From the NCBI GenBank assembly GCA_013696965.1, contig JACCXN010000043.1, positions 1 through 14,293 of the forward strand: a stretch of DNA of 14,293 nt, given 5' to 3'. Origin of the DNA: Bacteroidota bacterium (GTDB taxonomy: Bacteria; Bacteroidota; Bacteroidia; JACCXN01). A model generated the notes under the pieces. It saw only the letters and a program-made list of their open reading frames with translations. It was not told where the DNA came from and made no database searches. Below are positions 6,354 through 13,402 of the stretch, one piece after another (the stretch's first letter is position 1; each line of letters opens with the position of its first letter). Both the position numbers and the translations under genes were made by a program.

Positions 6354-6670
6354 TTCAGTTCTAATTTAAGGTGGCAGTAAATTTATTTATTAAATGCCTG
6401 ATTCCATATAAAAAACTCTTTTTTGTTTGTTTTCTGCTTTTTTAAAGAATAAAACAAATTTAGAATTACCGCTGTCCGGTAAAAGTTTTTTAGATTCCTC
6501 GCTATACTCGGATGACAGGCAGTGTAGTGAGGAATCTTTTCTTTTTACCGGACATTAATGATTAAGGATCTTCAAAAAACAAAGAAAGCTGAATGAAAAC
6601 TCAAAAAGATTTTTATTATTAAAGCAATAGTATTAATATTACTCAAATTCAAAATTGAAAACTTAAAACT
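6354..6670. other. 317-bp divergent intergenic region
   Basis: Separates the minus-strand His-rich phosphatase from the plus-strand stand-alone phosphatase. Apart from the nested inverted repeat at 6473-6554 it is A/T-rich and shows no gene. No confident promoter box was found for either flanking gene. The segment 6555-6670 is the leader of the downstream gene and contains only very short open frames. Confidence 0.6.
6473..6554. repeat. Nested inverted-repeat element (MITE/REP-like), about 82 bp
   Basis: The outer arms TGTCCGGTAAAA (6473-6484) and TTTTACCGGACA (6543-6554) are perfect 12-bp inverted repeats. Inside, AGATTCCTC (6492-6500) pairs with GAGGAATCT (6529-6537), and CTATAC (6502-6507) pairs with GTGTAG (6522-6527) with one G-T wobble. 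The whole sequence can fold into one long hairpin. The inner sequence resembles the AGATTCCTCxxx...CGGATGACA class of dispersed bacterial palindromes. No target-site duplication is evident in the flanks. Confidence 0.75.
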
Positions 6671-7411
6671 ATGGGAATAGTGAAAGAGGCACATACAATA
6701 AATGAAAATGTAACAGAAGAAAAAAACTTTTTCATTTTTTATAAACCAAAAGACATTGTTAGCGGGGATTTTTACCATGCCTTATCTCATTTTCATAAAG
6801 AGTTAAACAAAGAAATTTTCTATTTGTGTACGGCCGATTGCACTGGTCATGGAGTTCCGGGGGCACTTATGAGTATGATCAGTATTTCCAGACTCAATGA
6901 ATCTATTATTGAAAAACAGCTTGTTCATCCTGATGAAATTCTAAATTATACCAGGGATGGTATTATTGCTTCGCTAAATCCTGAAGGTAGTACAGAAGAA
7001 AGCAAAGATGGTATGGATTGTGTTTTGTGCGCCTATGATTTTGAAAATAAGACCCTAGAATTTGCAGCAGCAAATAACCCCTTATGGCTCATCCGTAACA
7101 ACCAACTAATAGAATACAAAGCAGATAAAATGCCTGTAGGGAAATATGCAGGAGAAATGCGCCCATATACTTTACAAAAAACAGACCTTCAAAAGGGTGA
7201 TTTAATTTATACTTTCACTGATGGTTTTCCTGATCAGTTTGGAGGGGAGAATGGCAAAAAATTCAAATCAGCAAATTTTAAAAAATTACTGCTTTCCATA
7301 GTACATTATTCAATGGAAAAACAAAAAGAAATCTTAAATGATACCTTTGAAAACTGGAAAGGTAATTTGGAACAGGTAGATGATGTATGCATCATTGGTG
7401 TGAAGGTTTAA
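6671..7411 (+). CDS. Stand-alone SpoIIE/PP2C-type phosphatase domain
   Basis: 246 aa. It has no signal peptide, membrane helix, TPR or YAKRIQEAILP linker. After about 20 residues it enters the catalytic domain directly (FYKPKDIVSGDFY at 25-37). Metal-binding Asp candidates are in SGDFY, TADCTGHGVPGA, KDGMD, FTDGFPDQFGG and QVDDVCIIGV, so the enzyme looks intact and cytoplasmic. The C-terminal quarter (from GGENGKKFKSANFKK) is almost the same as in the His-rich phosphatase, including 37 identical bases (7251-7287 against 5413-5449 on the other strand). The N-terminal half (LCTADCTGHG, LMSMISISRLNES) is much more divergent and resembles another SpoIIE subgroup. This suggests recombination or gene conversion. 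It could need a separate linker or sensor partner. Confidence 0.88.
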   Translation: MGIVKEAHTINENVTEEKNFFIFYKPKDIVSGDFYHALSHFHKELNKEIFYLCTADCTGHGVPGALMSMISISRLNESIIEKQLVHPDEILNYTRDGIIASLNPEGSTEESKDGMDCVLCAYDFENKTLEFAAANNPLWLIRNNQLIEYKADKMPVGKYAGEMRPYTLQKTDLQKGDLIYTFTDGFPDQFGGENGKKFKSANFKKLLLSIVHYSMEKQKEILNDTFENWKGNLEQVDDVCIIGVKV

Positions 7412-7641
7412 TTTTCTTAATTCAGAAAATCTCCATTCCGGGTTTTAATTCCTAAATGAAAAATTTGTTCTTGAAAAACCCTGGTATTTAAATCTACTCC
7501 ATTCATGCACTGATTTTTATAAAAGCGATTTAAATTTCAATTCTGTCTTTTTTAGAAATAATTTCATGTCATTTGGGTTATTATTGTTAACTTTAGTTAG
7601 ACTTATCACAAAAAAAACATCTTTCTCCAGCCACTAATTAT

Positions 7642-8097
7642 ATGATTTTAAAAAAAGAACTGATCGAACTGGAATTAGAAATTCCTAATTCTGATTTATT
7701 AAAAACCTCTGTTTCCACTAAAGAAGTCAAGTGGCATATTGATCATTCCCTTAAAGTAATAATTGGAATAGCTAATGCATTAAAAAATTCAAAACCCGAA
7801 GATTTTAAAAGTTCTTTTAATTTAACACGAACCTACATTTTTTTACTCGGTTTTATTCCACGGGGAAAAGGAAAAGCCCCAAAAAGTGTGGTTGCTCAAG
7901 GTGAAATTCAACACTATGAACTAATTGAGCAGTTGAATCAGGCAAAAATAATTTTAAAAAAAATGGATGACTTTCCTGCTAAAAGCCATTTTGACCATCC
8001 CTATTTTGGAAAATTAAACTTAAGGCAAAGTATTGCCTTTTTAGAAATTCATACAAAGCATCATTTGAAAATAATAAGAGATATTATTCAAAAATAA
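7642..8097 (+). CDS. DinB/DUF1569-like small protein
   Basis: 151 aa, mostly helical, with no signal peptide. WHIDHSLKV (31-39), HPYFGKL (119-125) and HTKHHLKII (137-145) match the pattern of the DUF1569 branch of the DinB/YfiT-like four-helix bundle. In that fold three His residues bind a divalent metal; candidates are H35, H137 and H141. The length is normal for the family. The substrate is unknown: family members include thiol-dependent transferases but most are uncharacterised. ATG at 7642 follows an A/T-rich leader. The gene appears monocistronic. Recognition is by motif, not by search. Confidence 0.7.
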   Translation: MILKKELIELELEIPNSDLLKTSVSTKEVKWHIDHSLKVIIGIANALKNSKPEDFKSSFNLTRTYIFLLGFIPRGKGKAPKSVVAQGEIQHYELIEQLNQAKIILKKMDDFPAKSHFDHPYFGKLNLRQSIAFLEIHTKHHLKIIRDIIQK

Positions 8098-8185
8098 AGA
8101 CTTCCTATTGCCAAAACCAAATGAATATGAGTTGAAGGATCATTCTGTTTTGAATTTAACCCTTTAGCGTGGTTTATTGATTATT

Positions 8186-9721
8186 TTATCTTTTATTTAA
8201 AACAACCTTTTTTGTGATAATTTCATTATCGGTTCTGATTGTCATAAAATAATTCCCCGCTGGCTGTGCAGAAAGATCAACAACATGCTTTTTTATGGAA
8301 TGAGTTGAGAAATCTTTTTTTAATACTTGGCTACCAATTATGTTGTTAACTGTTACTGTTGCAATTGAAGTGGAATACTTGCTGAAATCAATTGAAAGAA
8401 TACCATTAACGGAAGGGTTAGGGTAAACAGAAATTGCTTTTTTAACTTCATTGGATTTAATTCCGGTTACCGAAACATTGATTTGTTTGCAGATTTTATC
8501 CTCACATCCATTGGAGTCTGTTACTGTTAAACATGCATTGTAAACTCCCCCATTTACATAATTGTGCGTTATATTGGAGTTTGTATCATCATTTCCATCA
8601 CCAAAATCCCAGTAGTAGCTTAAAAAGCTTCCGGTCGAAACAGAACCATCAAATTCAACCATTTGCTGATTCACACTAAAATTGAAATCAGCTTGTGGTG
8701 CCTCATTTACCAAAACCGAACTTAAAGCAGTATCTGAACATGCCTCATTTGAAGAATAAACGATTAGTTTAATCTCAAGTATGCCATCAATTAAAAAATA
8801 ATGAGAAGGGCTCCAATCGCTAGTGTTTAATGCTGAGCCATCATTAAAATACCAGGCCCAGCTAACAATTGTACCATCAGAGGGATCAACAGAATTATTG
8901 GTTAAAACAAATTCCGCATTTTGACATAAAGGAGATGCATTGTGTGCAAAATCAGCTAAGGGTAACTCATACACATAATATTGCATTGAAATACTATCCT
9001 TGAACTGCATATTGTCCGTTACAACAAGTTTTACATTATATGTGCCAGCAGCGGAATAGAAATGTTTCGGATATTGATCTATGCTTGAAATGCTGTTTCC
9101 AAAATCCCAATTCCAATCTGTTATGGTTGTATTTCCAGATGTAAAAGACAAATCCAAAAAGGATGAAGAATCACCCAGACAAATAAATTGGGTTGCAAAA
9201 TCAGCAGTAACCTGTTTGTTTTGTATTAATTTAAAATCATCAAATGCTAGGTTTCCAACAGATTTATCATAATGGAATTTTAACTTGATAGTATTAAAAT
9301 TCACCTTGTATTTAAAAATAGTTCCGGTTGTTGGAAGATTATTCATGATTGCAATAGTATCCCAATCCGTACCATTGGCAGTTTGCACAACAATTAATGT
9401 ACTAATAGTGTCAATATTTGAGGATCCCTTTATCCAGAAAGAAACTGTATCAGCATATTGAAATTGTGGCGTAATAACCTTTACGTCATCCAATCCAAAT
9501 TTATAGGAATTAGGTCCGCTGGGTCCCGAACTTAAGGTTGATATATAATATGAACCGGTAGAGGCGTTGGTATTGTTCCAGGACACATTCCAACCTGCAG
9601 GAAGTGAATCTATAACTCCTGAGTAATTGTTAAAGTTGTAATCGATTAAAACTGTTTGTGCAGAAAGAAAATGCGTAAACAGAAAAAAAATGGTTAAAAA
9701 CGAAAGTAAAAGTTTTTTCAT
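8186..9721 (-). CDS. Secreted multi-PKD-domain protein with T9SS sorting domain
   Basis: 511 aa. Signal peptide at 1-21 (FLSAQ cleavage region). Residues about 22-168 form a beta-sandwich resembling the choice-of-anchor/jelly-roll domains that precede PKD repeats (FGLDDVKVITPQ; GNLAFDDFKLI). Three PKD domains follow at about 171-251 (WDFGNS, GTYNVKLVVTD), 254-339 (WYFNDGS) and 342-416 (YYWDFGDGND, GVYNACLTVTD). A T9SS type A C-terminal domain spans about 430-511 (SVYPNPSVNG, ending VVLNKR). It is probably exported by type IX secretion for adhesion or surface binding. No catalytic domain is visible. The gene has a TAnnTTTG box at 9750-9757 and a dyad just upstream of it, so it is likely transcribed separately from pth. 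Confidence 0.9.
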   Translation of the reverse strand: MKKLLLSFLTIFFLFTHFLSAQTVLIDYNFNNYSGVIDSLPAGWNVSWNNTNASTGSYYISTLSSGPSGPNSYKFGLDDVKVITPQFQYADTVSFWIKGSSNIDTISTLIVVQTANGTDWDTIAIMNNLPTTGTIFKYKVNFNTIKLKFHYDKSVGNLAFDDFKLIQNKQVTADFATQFICLGDSSSFLDLSFTSGNTTITDWNWDFGNSISSIDQYPKHFYSAAGTYNVKLVVTDNMQFKDSISMQYYVYELPLADFAHNASPLCQNAEFVLTNNSVDPSDGTIVSWAWYFNDGSALNTSDWSPSHYFLIDGILEIKLIVYSSNEACSDTALSSVLVNEAPQADFNFSVNQQMVEFDGSVSTGSFLSYYWDFGDGNDDTNSNITHNYVNGGVYNACLTVTDSNGCEDKICKQINVSVTGIKSNEVKKAISVYPNPSVNGILSIDFSKYSTSIATVTVNNIIGSQVLKKDFSTHSIKKHVVDLSAQPAGNYFMTIRTDNEIITKKVVLNKR

Positions 9722-9749
9722 ATATTTAGGAAATAGGAATAATTAAGAA

Positions 9750-9757
9750 CAAAACTA
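9750..9757 (-). promoter_or_regulatory. TAnnTTTG -7 box of the PKD gene
   Basis: TAGTTTTG on the minus strand fits the Bacteroidota primary sigma -7 consensus exactly and lies 29 bp upstream of the start codon at 9721. The position of the -33 box falls within the adjacent dyad. Confidence 0.55.
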
Positions 9758-9762
9758 TTTAA

Positions 9763-9781
9763 ATCTTACGAATTGTAAGAT
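9763..9781. promoter_or_regulatory. Operator-like perfect dyad
   Basis: ATCTTAC-gaatt-GTAAGAT is a perfect 7+7 dyad with a 5-bp spacer. It lies immediately upstream of the -7 box of the PKD gene, covering the -33 region. This geometry suits a repressor site. No cognate regulator is in the window. Confidence 0.4.
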
Positions 9782-9825
9782 ATAAAGTTTCTGGAAAATT
9801 GTTAAGGAATTGTTAAATTGGATAT

Positions 9826-10389
9826 TTAAAGGTTGTTAAAGGTACTCATTGTTCTATCAAGGCCAATGGTAGTAAAGCTCTTGATTAAATCCAAAGCAAA
9901 TGACATTCGGGTTTCAAGCGTTTTTAATTCCTCCTGGTTCCACTTGCCAAGAACGAAATCAACCTGCCTTCCTTTTGGGAAATCACAACCAACCCCAAAT
10001 CTTAGTCTTGCAAACTCTGTAGTTCCCGAAACTTCAATAATGCTTTTTAGCCCATTGTGACCACCATCGCTTCCCTTTCCTCTTAACCTTAATTTACCCA
10101 AAGGAAGGGAAATATCATCTGTAATTACCAATAAATTCTCAATGCCGATTTTTTCCTTTTGAAGGTAATAATTAACCGCCTTCCCGCTCAAATTCATATA
10201 AGTGGTAGGTTTGATAAGTATTAAAGTTCTTCCCTTGCATTTAACCTGGGCAGTAAATGCTAATTTATCCGCCTTGAAAGATACATCAGACGCTTTAACA
10301 AAAGCATCTAAAACATCAAACCCTATATTGTGTCGGGTTGAATTGTATTCTTCTCCTATGTTGCCTAAACCGGCAATCAGATATTTCAC
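9826..10389 (-). CDS. pth: Peptidyl-tRNA hydrolase
   Basis: 187 aa, the usual Pth length. It recycles peptidyl-tRNAs released from ribosomes by hydrolysing the ester bond between peptide and tRNA. The N terminus MKYLIAGLGNIGEEYNSTRHN contains conserved Asn10 and the catalytic His20. Other family landmarks are KPTTYMNLSG (Asn66), the Asp pair in ITDDISLPLG (D91/D92), and GGHNGLKSI (Asn112). All active-site residues are present. The start ATG at 10389 is unambiguous because the core begins four residues later. It lies downstream of rplY in the same direction, a common pairing, but a hairpin terminator separates them, so it may use read-through or its own promoter. Confidence 0.96.
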   Translation of the reverse strand: MKYLIAGLGNIGEEYNSTRHNIGFDVLDAFVKASDVSFKADKLAFTAQVKCKGRTLILIKPTTYMNLSGKAVNYYLQKEKIGIENLLVITDDISLPLGKLRLRGKGSDGGHNGLKSIIEVSGTTEFARLRFGVGCDFPKGRQVDFVLGKWNQEELKTLETRMSFALDLIKSFTTIGLDRTMSTFNNL

Positions 10390-10422
10390 TTAAAAAATTA
10401 TTTGGTGATTCAAAACAAATTA

Positions 10423-10453
10423 AAAACCCCCAGGTAGAAAACAAGGGGGTTTT
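10423..10453 (-). terminator. Rho-independent terminator after rplY
   Basis: AAAACCCCC (10423-10431) pairs perfectly with GGGGGTTTT (10445-10453). On the minus strand the stem is followed by further T residues, and it sits 27 bp past the rplY stop. Confidence 0.8.
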
Positions 10454-10479
10454 AATTGTATCAGAAATTTTTACTTGAA

Positions 10480-11073
10480 TTATTTCTTTTTAGCACCTGC
10501 TGCTGGGGCTGCTGCTGCTGCAGTATCCATTCCACGTTTTCCTTTAACGGTTGCAACTACTGTGCTTGGAGAATTAAGAATAATCAGTTTTTTAACAGAA
10601 ATATCTTTTACTCTCACAATACCACCTACCTGAAGGTTTTCCACATTTACTTCAATTGAATCTGGTAAATCGCCAGGCAAAGCTCTAACTTTAAGTAAAC
10701 GTTGTTTTTTAATTAATTTACCCCCCGCTCTAACGCCCACAGCTGTTCCGATTAAGTTCACAGGAATGTCAATTTTGGCAACTTTATCTTCAAAAAGTTG
10801 AATAAAATCCACGTGAAGAATATTGTCATTTACCGGATGGAACTGAGCTTCCTGCAATGCTGCACTGTATTCTTTTCCATTTACATTTAATTTTACCAAA
10901 TGGGCATCGGGAGAATAAATAAGGTCTTTAAATTCCTTTGAATCTGCACTGAAATGGATTTGTTCGGTGCCTCCGTAAAGTACACATGGAATTTGACCGT
11001 TTCTTCTGATTGCTTTTGCATCTTTTTTCCCTACGTTCTCTCTTGGAGAACCGCTAATAGATACTGTTTTCAT
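10480..11073 (-). CDS. rplY: Ribosomal protein L25, long (CTC) type
   Basis: 197 aa. A 5S rRNA-binding protein of the large ribosomal subunit. The N-terminal L25 domain (1 to about 90) starts MKTVSISGSPRENVGKKDAK, with the typical RRNGQIPCVLYGG motif. The C-terminal TL5/CTC beta domain (about 95-180) contains DIPVNLIGTAVGVRAGGKL and the LPGDLPDSIEVNVENLQVG motif. The Ala/Lys-rich tail ends in AAGAKKK. The length fits the two-domain CTC form rather than the short enterobacterial L25. It lies 33 bp downstream of prs, so the two are probably co-transcribed, and it ends in a strong terminator. The leader is A-rich (AAAACAAATT before ATG). Confidence 0.95.
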   Translation of the reverse strand: MKTVSISGSPRENVGKKDAKAIRRNGQIPCVLYGGTEQIHFSADSKEFKDLIYSPDAHLVKLNVNGKEYSAALQEAQFHPVNDNILHVDFIQLFEDKVAKIDIPVNLIGTAVGVRAGGKLIKKQRLLKVRALPGDLPDSIEVNVENLQVGGIVRVKDISVKKLIILNSPSTVVATVKGKRGMDTAAAAAPAAGAKKK

Positions 11074-11106
11074 AATTTGTTTTTATTTATTGATTATTAA
11101 TTACTC

Positions 11107-12039
11107 TTAAAAAATAAAATGTGGGCTTATTGATTCACATTCTACCACTCTTTTTATTACATCCGAAAATAGATGTCCTACTGTTAATACTTTTACCTTA
11201 TCACTTTGCTTGCTCAAAGGAATTGTATCGGTTACAATGATTTCTTTTAAAACTGAATTTTCAATACGTTCGTATGCTTTACCTGAAAAAATGGCGTGTG
11301 TGCATACAGCTCTTACACTACTGGCGCCCTTGTCCATCATTAACTGGGCAGCAGTGGTTAAGGTTCCTGCGGTATCGCATAAATCATCAACCAAAACTAT
11401 ATCGCGGCCTTCTACATCTCCAATAACGGTCATGCTGTGAATTTCGTTTGCCTTTTTTCTTTGCTTATAACAAATTGCCATTTCTGCATCTAAAAATGTA
11501 GCATAGGCATTGGCCCTTTTAGTCCCACCCGTATCTGGTGTGGCTATGGTAAGGTTTGGAAGGTTAAGACCTTTTAAATAAGGGATAAAAATCGAGGAAG
11601 AATATAAATGATCAACAGGAACCTCAAAAAATCCCTGAATCTGATCTGCATGTAAATCCATTGTCATTATCCTGGTAACTCCGGCAGCGGTTAGCAAATT
11701 TGCTACTAATTTTGCACCAATGGAAACTCTGGGTTTATCTTTTCTATCCTGGCGTGCATAACCAAAATAAGGCATAACAGCCACAATGTTTTTTGCTGAA
11801 GCTCTTTTTGCTGCATCAATAAGCAAAAGAAGTTCAAAAAGATTATCGGCAGGAGTAAAAGTGGATTGAATAATAAAAACATCATTTCCTCTTACTGTTT
11901 CCTCAAAAGAAGGTTGAATTTCACCATCACTGAATTTTGATACAATTACATTACCTAATTCAGCACCGTATTCAGCAGCTATTTTTTCAGCCAAATATCT
12001 TGAAGCTGTACCCGCAAAAAATTTTACCAGTGGTTTCAT
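11107..12039 (-). CDS. prs: Ribose-phosphate pyrophosphokinase (PRPP synthetase)
   Basis: 310 aa from the chosen start. Makes PRPP from ribose 5-phosphate and ATP for nucleotide, His and Trp synthesis. Landmarks: KFFAGTASRYLAEKIA near the N terminus, FSDGEIQPSFEETVRG (36-51), YARQDRKDKPR ATP-binding loop (94-104), TMDLHADQIQGFF (126-138, metal-binding His130), and the PRPP loop DIVLVDDLCDTAGT (213-226). The frame stays open upstream to 12261, but that extension runs through the tRNA gene and cannot be real. Of two near ATGs (12054 and 12039), 12039 fits the usual length. It also leaves about 18 nt of leader behind the TACTTTTG box, whereas 12054 would be nearly leaderless. Upstream of rplY in the same direction. 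Confidence 0.95.
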   Translation of the reverse strand: MKPLVKFFAGTASRYLAEKIAAEYGAELGNVIVSKFSDGEIQPSFEETVRGNDVFIIQSTFTPADNLFELLLLIDAAKRASAKNIVAVMPYFGYARQDRKDKPRVSIGAKLVANLLTAAGVTRIMTMDLHADQIQGFFEVPVDHLYSSSIFIPYLKGLNLPNLTIATPDTGGTKRANAYATFLDAEMAICYKQRKKANEIHSMTVIGDVEGRDIVLVDDLCDTAGTLTTAAQLMMDKGASSVRAVCTHAIFSGKAYERIENSVLKEIIVTDTIPLSKQSDKVKVLTVGHLFSDVIKRVVECESISPHFIF

Positions 12040-12063
12040 TTGATGATTTTTCATAAAGGGTAG

Positions 12064-12071
12064 CAAAAGTA
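12064..12071 (-). promoter_or_regulatory. TAnnTTTG -7 box of prs
   Basis: TACTTTTG on the minus strand matches the Bacteroidota -7 consensus. Transcription starting about 7 nt downstream would leave a short leader before the ATG at 12039, which supports that start over the upstream in-frame extension. Confidence 0.5.
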
Positions 12072-12140
12072 TGATTATTCCACAAATTATACTAAATTTA
12101 TTGCAACAATCTATTCTATTAAAACATTTTTTTTTGATTT

Positions 12141-12173
12141 TTGCTTTAAGTACGGCTAAATTTAATACTTTCG
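12141..12173 (+). promoter_or_regulatory. Promoter of tRNA-Leu
   Basis: TTG at 12141-12143 and TACTTTCG at 12166-12173 (one mismatch to TAnnTTTG) are separated by 22 bp. The tRNA begins 14 bp further on, the expected distance for a short 5' leader. It is divergent from the prs promoter. Confidence 0.45.
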
Positions 12174-12187
12174 CAGTCCAATTATTT

Positions 12188-12267
12188 GCCCAGTTGGCGG
12201 AATTGGTAGACGCGCTGGTCTCAAACACCAGTGAGAAATCGTGCCGGTTCGACTCCGGCACTGGGTA
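12188..12267 (+). tRNA. tRNA-Leu (anticodon CAA)
   Basis: 80 nt. The acceptor stem GCCCAGT (12188-12194) pairs with ACTGGGT (12260-12266) with a terminal G-T; the discriminator is A12267. The D arm holds GGCGGAATTGGTAGACGC. The anticodon stem CTGGT/ACCAG encloses CTCAAAC with anticodon CAA, which reads UUG. A class II extra arm follows, then the T arm GCCGG TTCGACT CCGGC. CCA is not encoded. Class II form plus anticodon makes this leucine. Confidence 0.95.
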
Positions 12268-12276
12268 CTTAACCGG

Positions 12277-12312
12277 AAAACCCCTGATAAAGCCTTATTT
12301 ATCAGGGGTTTT
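12277..12312 (+). terminator. Rho-independent terminator after tRNA-Leu
   Basis: AAAACCCCTGATAAA (12277-12291) pairs perfectly with TTTATCAGGGGTTTT (12298-12312) around a 6-nt loop, and a T run follows. It is 9 bp past the tRNA end. Confidence 0.9.
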
Positions 12313-12510
12313 TGGTTCGATAAAAGTACTTCAAAATTCAGATTGTTTATTTTCAAGGAGTTACATGTTCGACTTCGGAAGCCGATAAAAAATCTAAAGA
12401 GAATTCCATTTCTTATACATCTTTGATTTATTGTATCTTTTTAGACTTTCTCCGTTACAGGTGACAAGGCTTTTTCTTACCATTCATAAGCTTGAGTTTT
12501 AACATTAAAG

Positions 12511-12518
12511 TATATTTG
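12511..12518 (+). promoter_or_regulatory. TAnnTTTG -7 box upstream of the peptidase fragment
   Basis: TATATTTG is a perfect match to the -7 consensus. A TTG at 12492-12494 lies 16 bp upstream, slightly short of ideal. It is about 100 bp before the fragment at 12618. Confidence 0.4.
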
Positions 12519-12617
12519 TTTCCAAAATGTGTTTTAAAATTAGGTGGAACGTATTCTGTTTGTTTTTCAGCTCTCTGAATTTGTATTTATTTAAAATTAG
12601 TGTTTAAAAATTATGAA

Positions 12618-12908
12618 ATGTTTAGTCCATTAATTTTTGTTTTTAACCTTTCTTTCGGACAAAATAAGGAATTTTCAAACAATTTGTTATCAGAGAGAAC
12701 CTTAAAAAAAGACTCTATAATAAAAGAATTTGATATTCTATATAATTTGCTAAATGGCTTTCATCCCGGAGAATTTATGCATTGCGAAAAAAAATCTTTT
12801 GATAGTTGTTATGACAGTCTTTCAAAAAGCATCCAAACTGACCTGTCAATTATTGAATATTATTGCAAAACATCATTTTTAATATCACAAATGTTGAAGT
12901 TTTTTTAA
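12618..12908 (+). pseudogene. N-terminal fragment resembling an S41-type peptidase
   Basis: 96 codons from ATG 12618 (MFSPLIFVFNLSFGQNK, a signal-peptide-like start). The segment IIKEFDILYNLLNGFHPGEF, followed by a Cys-rich stretch (MHCEKKSFDSCYDSL) and SKSIQTDLSIIEYYCKTSFL, resembles the N-terminal helical region found before the PDZ and catalytic domains of Bacteroidota S41 (C-terminal-processing-type) peptidases. The frame then stops at 12908, and no PDZ or Ser-Lys catalytic region follows, so it is very likely truncated. A second ATG, 4 nt upstream in another frame (MKCLVH then stop), hints at a frameshift near the start as well. Family assignment is from memory of the pattern and is tentative. 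Confidence 0.45.
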
Positions 12909-12960
12909 TACTTCAAGTGATTCAGCTAATTTTCTCCCGGTGTTGCCATTTTTTATACTT

Positions 12961-13056
12961 GTGCTAAAACTCTATTATCGAGATGTGGCAAAGCTCTACT
13001 ATTGAGATGTTTTAAAGTTCTATTATTGCGTTGTGTTAAAACTCTATTATTGTGCA
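12961..13056. repeat. Four diverged 24-bp tandem repeats
   Basis: Units start at 12961, 12985, 13009 and 13033 with approximate consensus GTGnTAAAnCTCTATTATTG. The period is 8 codons. On the plus strand it reads VLKLYYRD-like octapeptides with one TGA; on the minus strand one frame is open (HLDNRVLA-like) but has no ATG start. Confidence 0.85.
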
Positions 13057-13222
13057 AAATATATACAAATATTTGTATTTGCTATTTATATATTTTTAAA
13101 TTCATCTTATAATCAATCAATTAAGATGACAACTTGAGGTTTATAGTCTATTTAGTTGTAGAATTACCTGATGGTTTTACTAATTCAATACTTTTGAAAT
13201 TTATTTTTAAGTCAATAAAATA

Positions 13223-13312
13223 ATGAATGAAACAATATTTCCGGGTTACCCGCAAGAGGTTGATAAATTCAACTGCATTGTGAGTTGTGTTATTAATAAG
13301 GCACAAGAATAA
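13223..13312 (+). CDS. Possible 29-aa ORF
   Basis: ATG at 13223 opens MNETIFPGYPQEVDKFN followed by CIVSCVINKAQE and TAA. The composition is protein-like and the start is preceded by an A-rich leader. There is no homologue that I recognise and nothing nearby supports it. It may be a real small protein, a fragment of a lost gene, or chance. Confidence 0.2.
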   Translation: MNETIFPGYPQEVDKFNCIVSCVINKAQE

Positions 13313-13344
13313 TCAAGAAACGCCTTTTAATCATTTTAAAATGT

Positions 13345-13384
13345 AAAAGAGGCCGTTTAAAATGCACCTCAAGCGGCCTCTTTT
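13345..13384. terminator. Bidirectional rho-independent terminator
   Basis: AAAAGAGGCCG (13345-13355) pairs perfectly with CGGCCTCTTTT (13374-13384), an 11-bp GC-rich stem with A and T flanks on both sides. It lies 18 bp past the stop of the minus-strand DUF4168 gene, so that gene is its likely user. Confidence 0.85.
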
Positions 13385-13402
13385 TGTCTGAATAGGATAT
13401 AT

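Larger units (their letters stand above)
12268..12617. other. 350-bp region after tRNA-Leu, mostly non-coding
   Basis: Contains the tRNA terminator (12277-12312) and a TAnnTTTG box (12511-12518). No further gene is seen. Overlapping frames here run through the tRNA or its terminator and look spurious. Confidence 0.6.
12909..13402. other. Degraded region with tandem repeats, one tiny ORF and a terminator
   Basis: 494 bp without a normal gene. It holds the four 24-bp repeats (12961-13056), a perfect 16-bp AT palindrome ATACAAATATTTGTAT (13063-13078), a 29-codon open frame (13223-13312), and the terminator at 13345-13384. It looks like leftover sequence from past rearrangement. Confidence 0.5.

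Noticed and set aside
11107-12261. 384-codon frame for prs extending upstream
   Set aside because: The N-terminal extension passes through the prs promoter and the tRNA-Leu gene on the other strand; the PRPP synthetase core and usual length start at 12039.
12365-12376. GTTCGACTTCGG resembling the tRNA T arm, possible attachment-site remnant
   Set aside because: Only 11 of 12 bases match and no integrase or longer direct repeat of the tRNA end is present; chance is likely.
12071-12388. Plus-strand frames across tRNA-Leu
   Set aside because: They translate the tRNA and its terminator and have no support as proteins.
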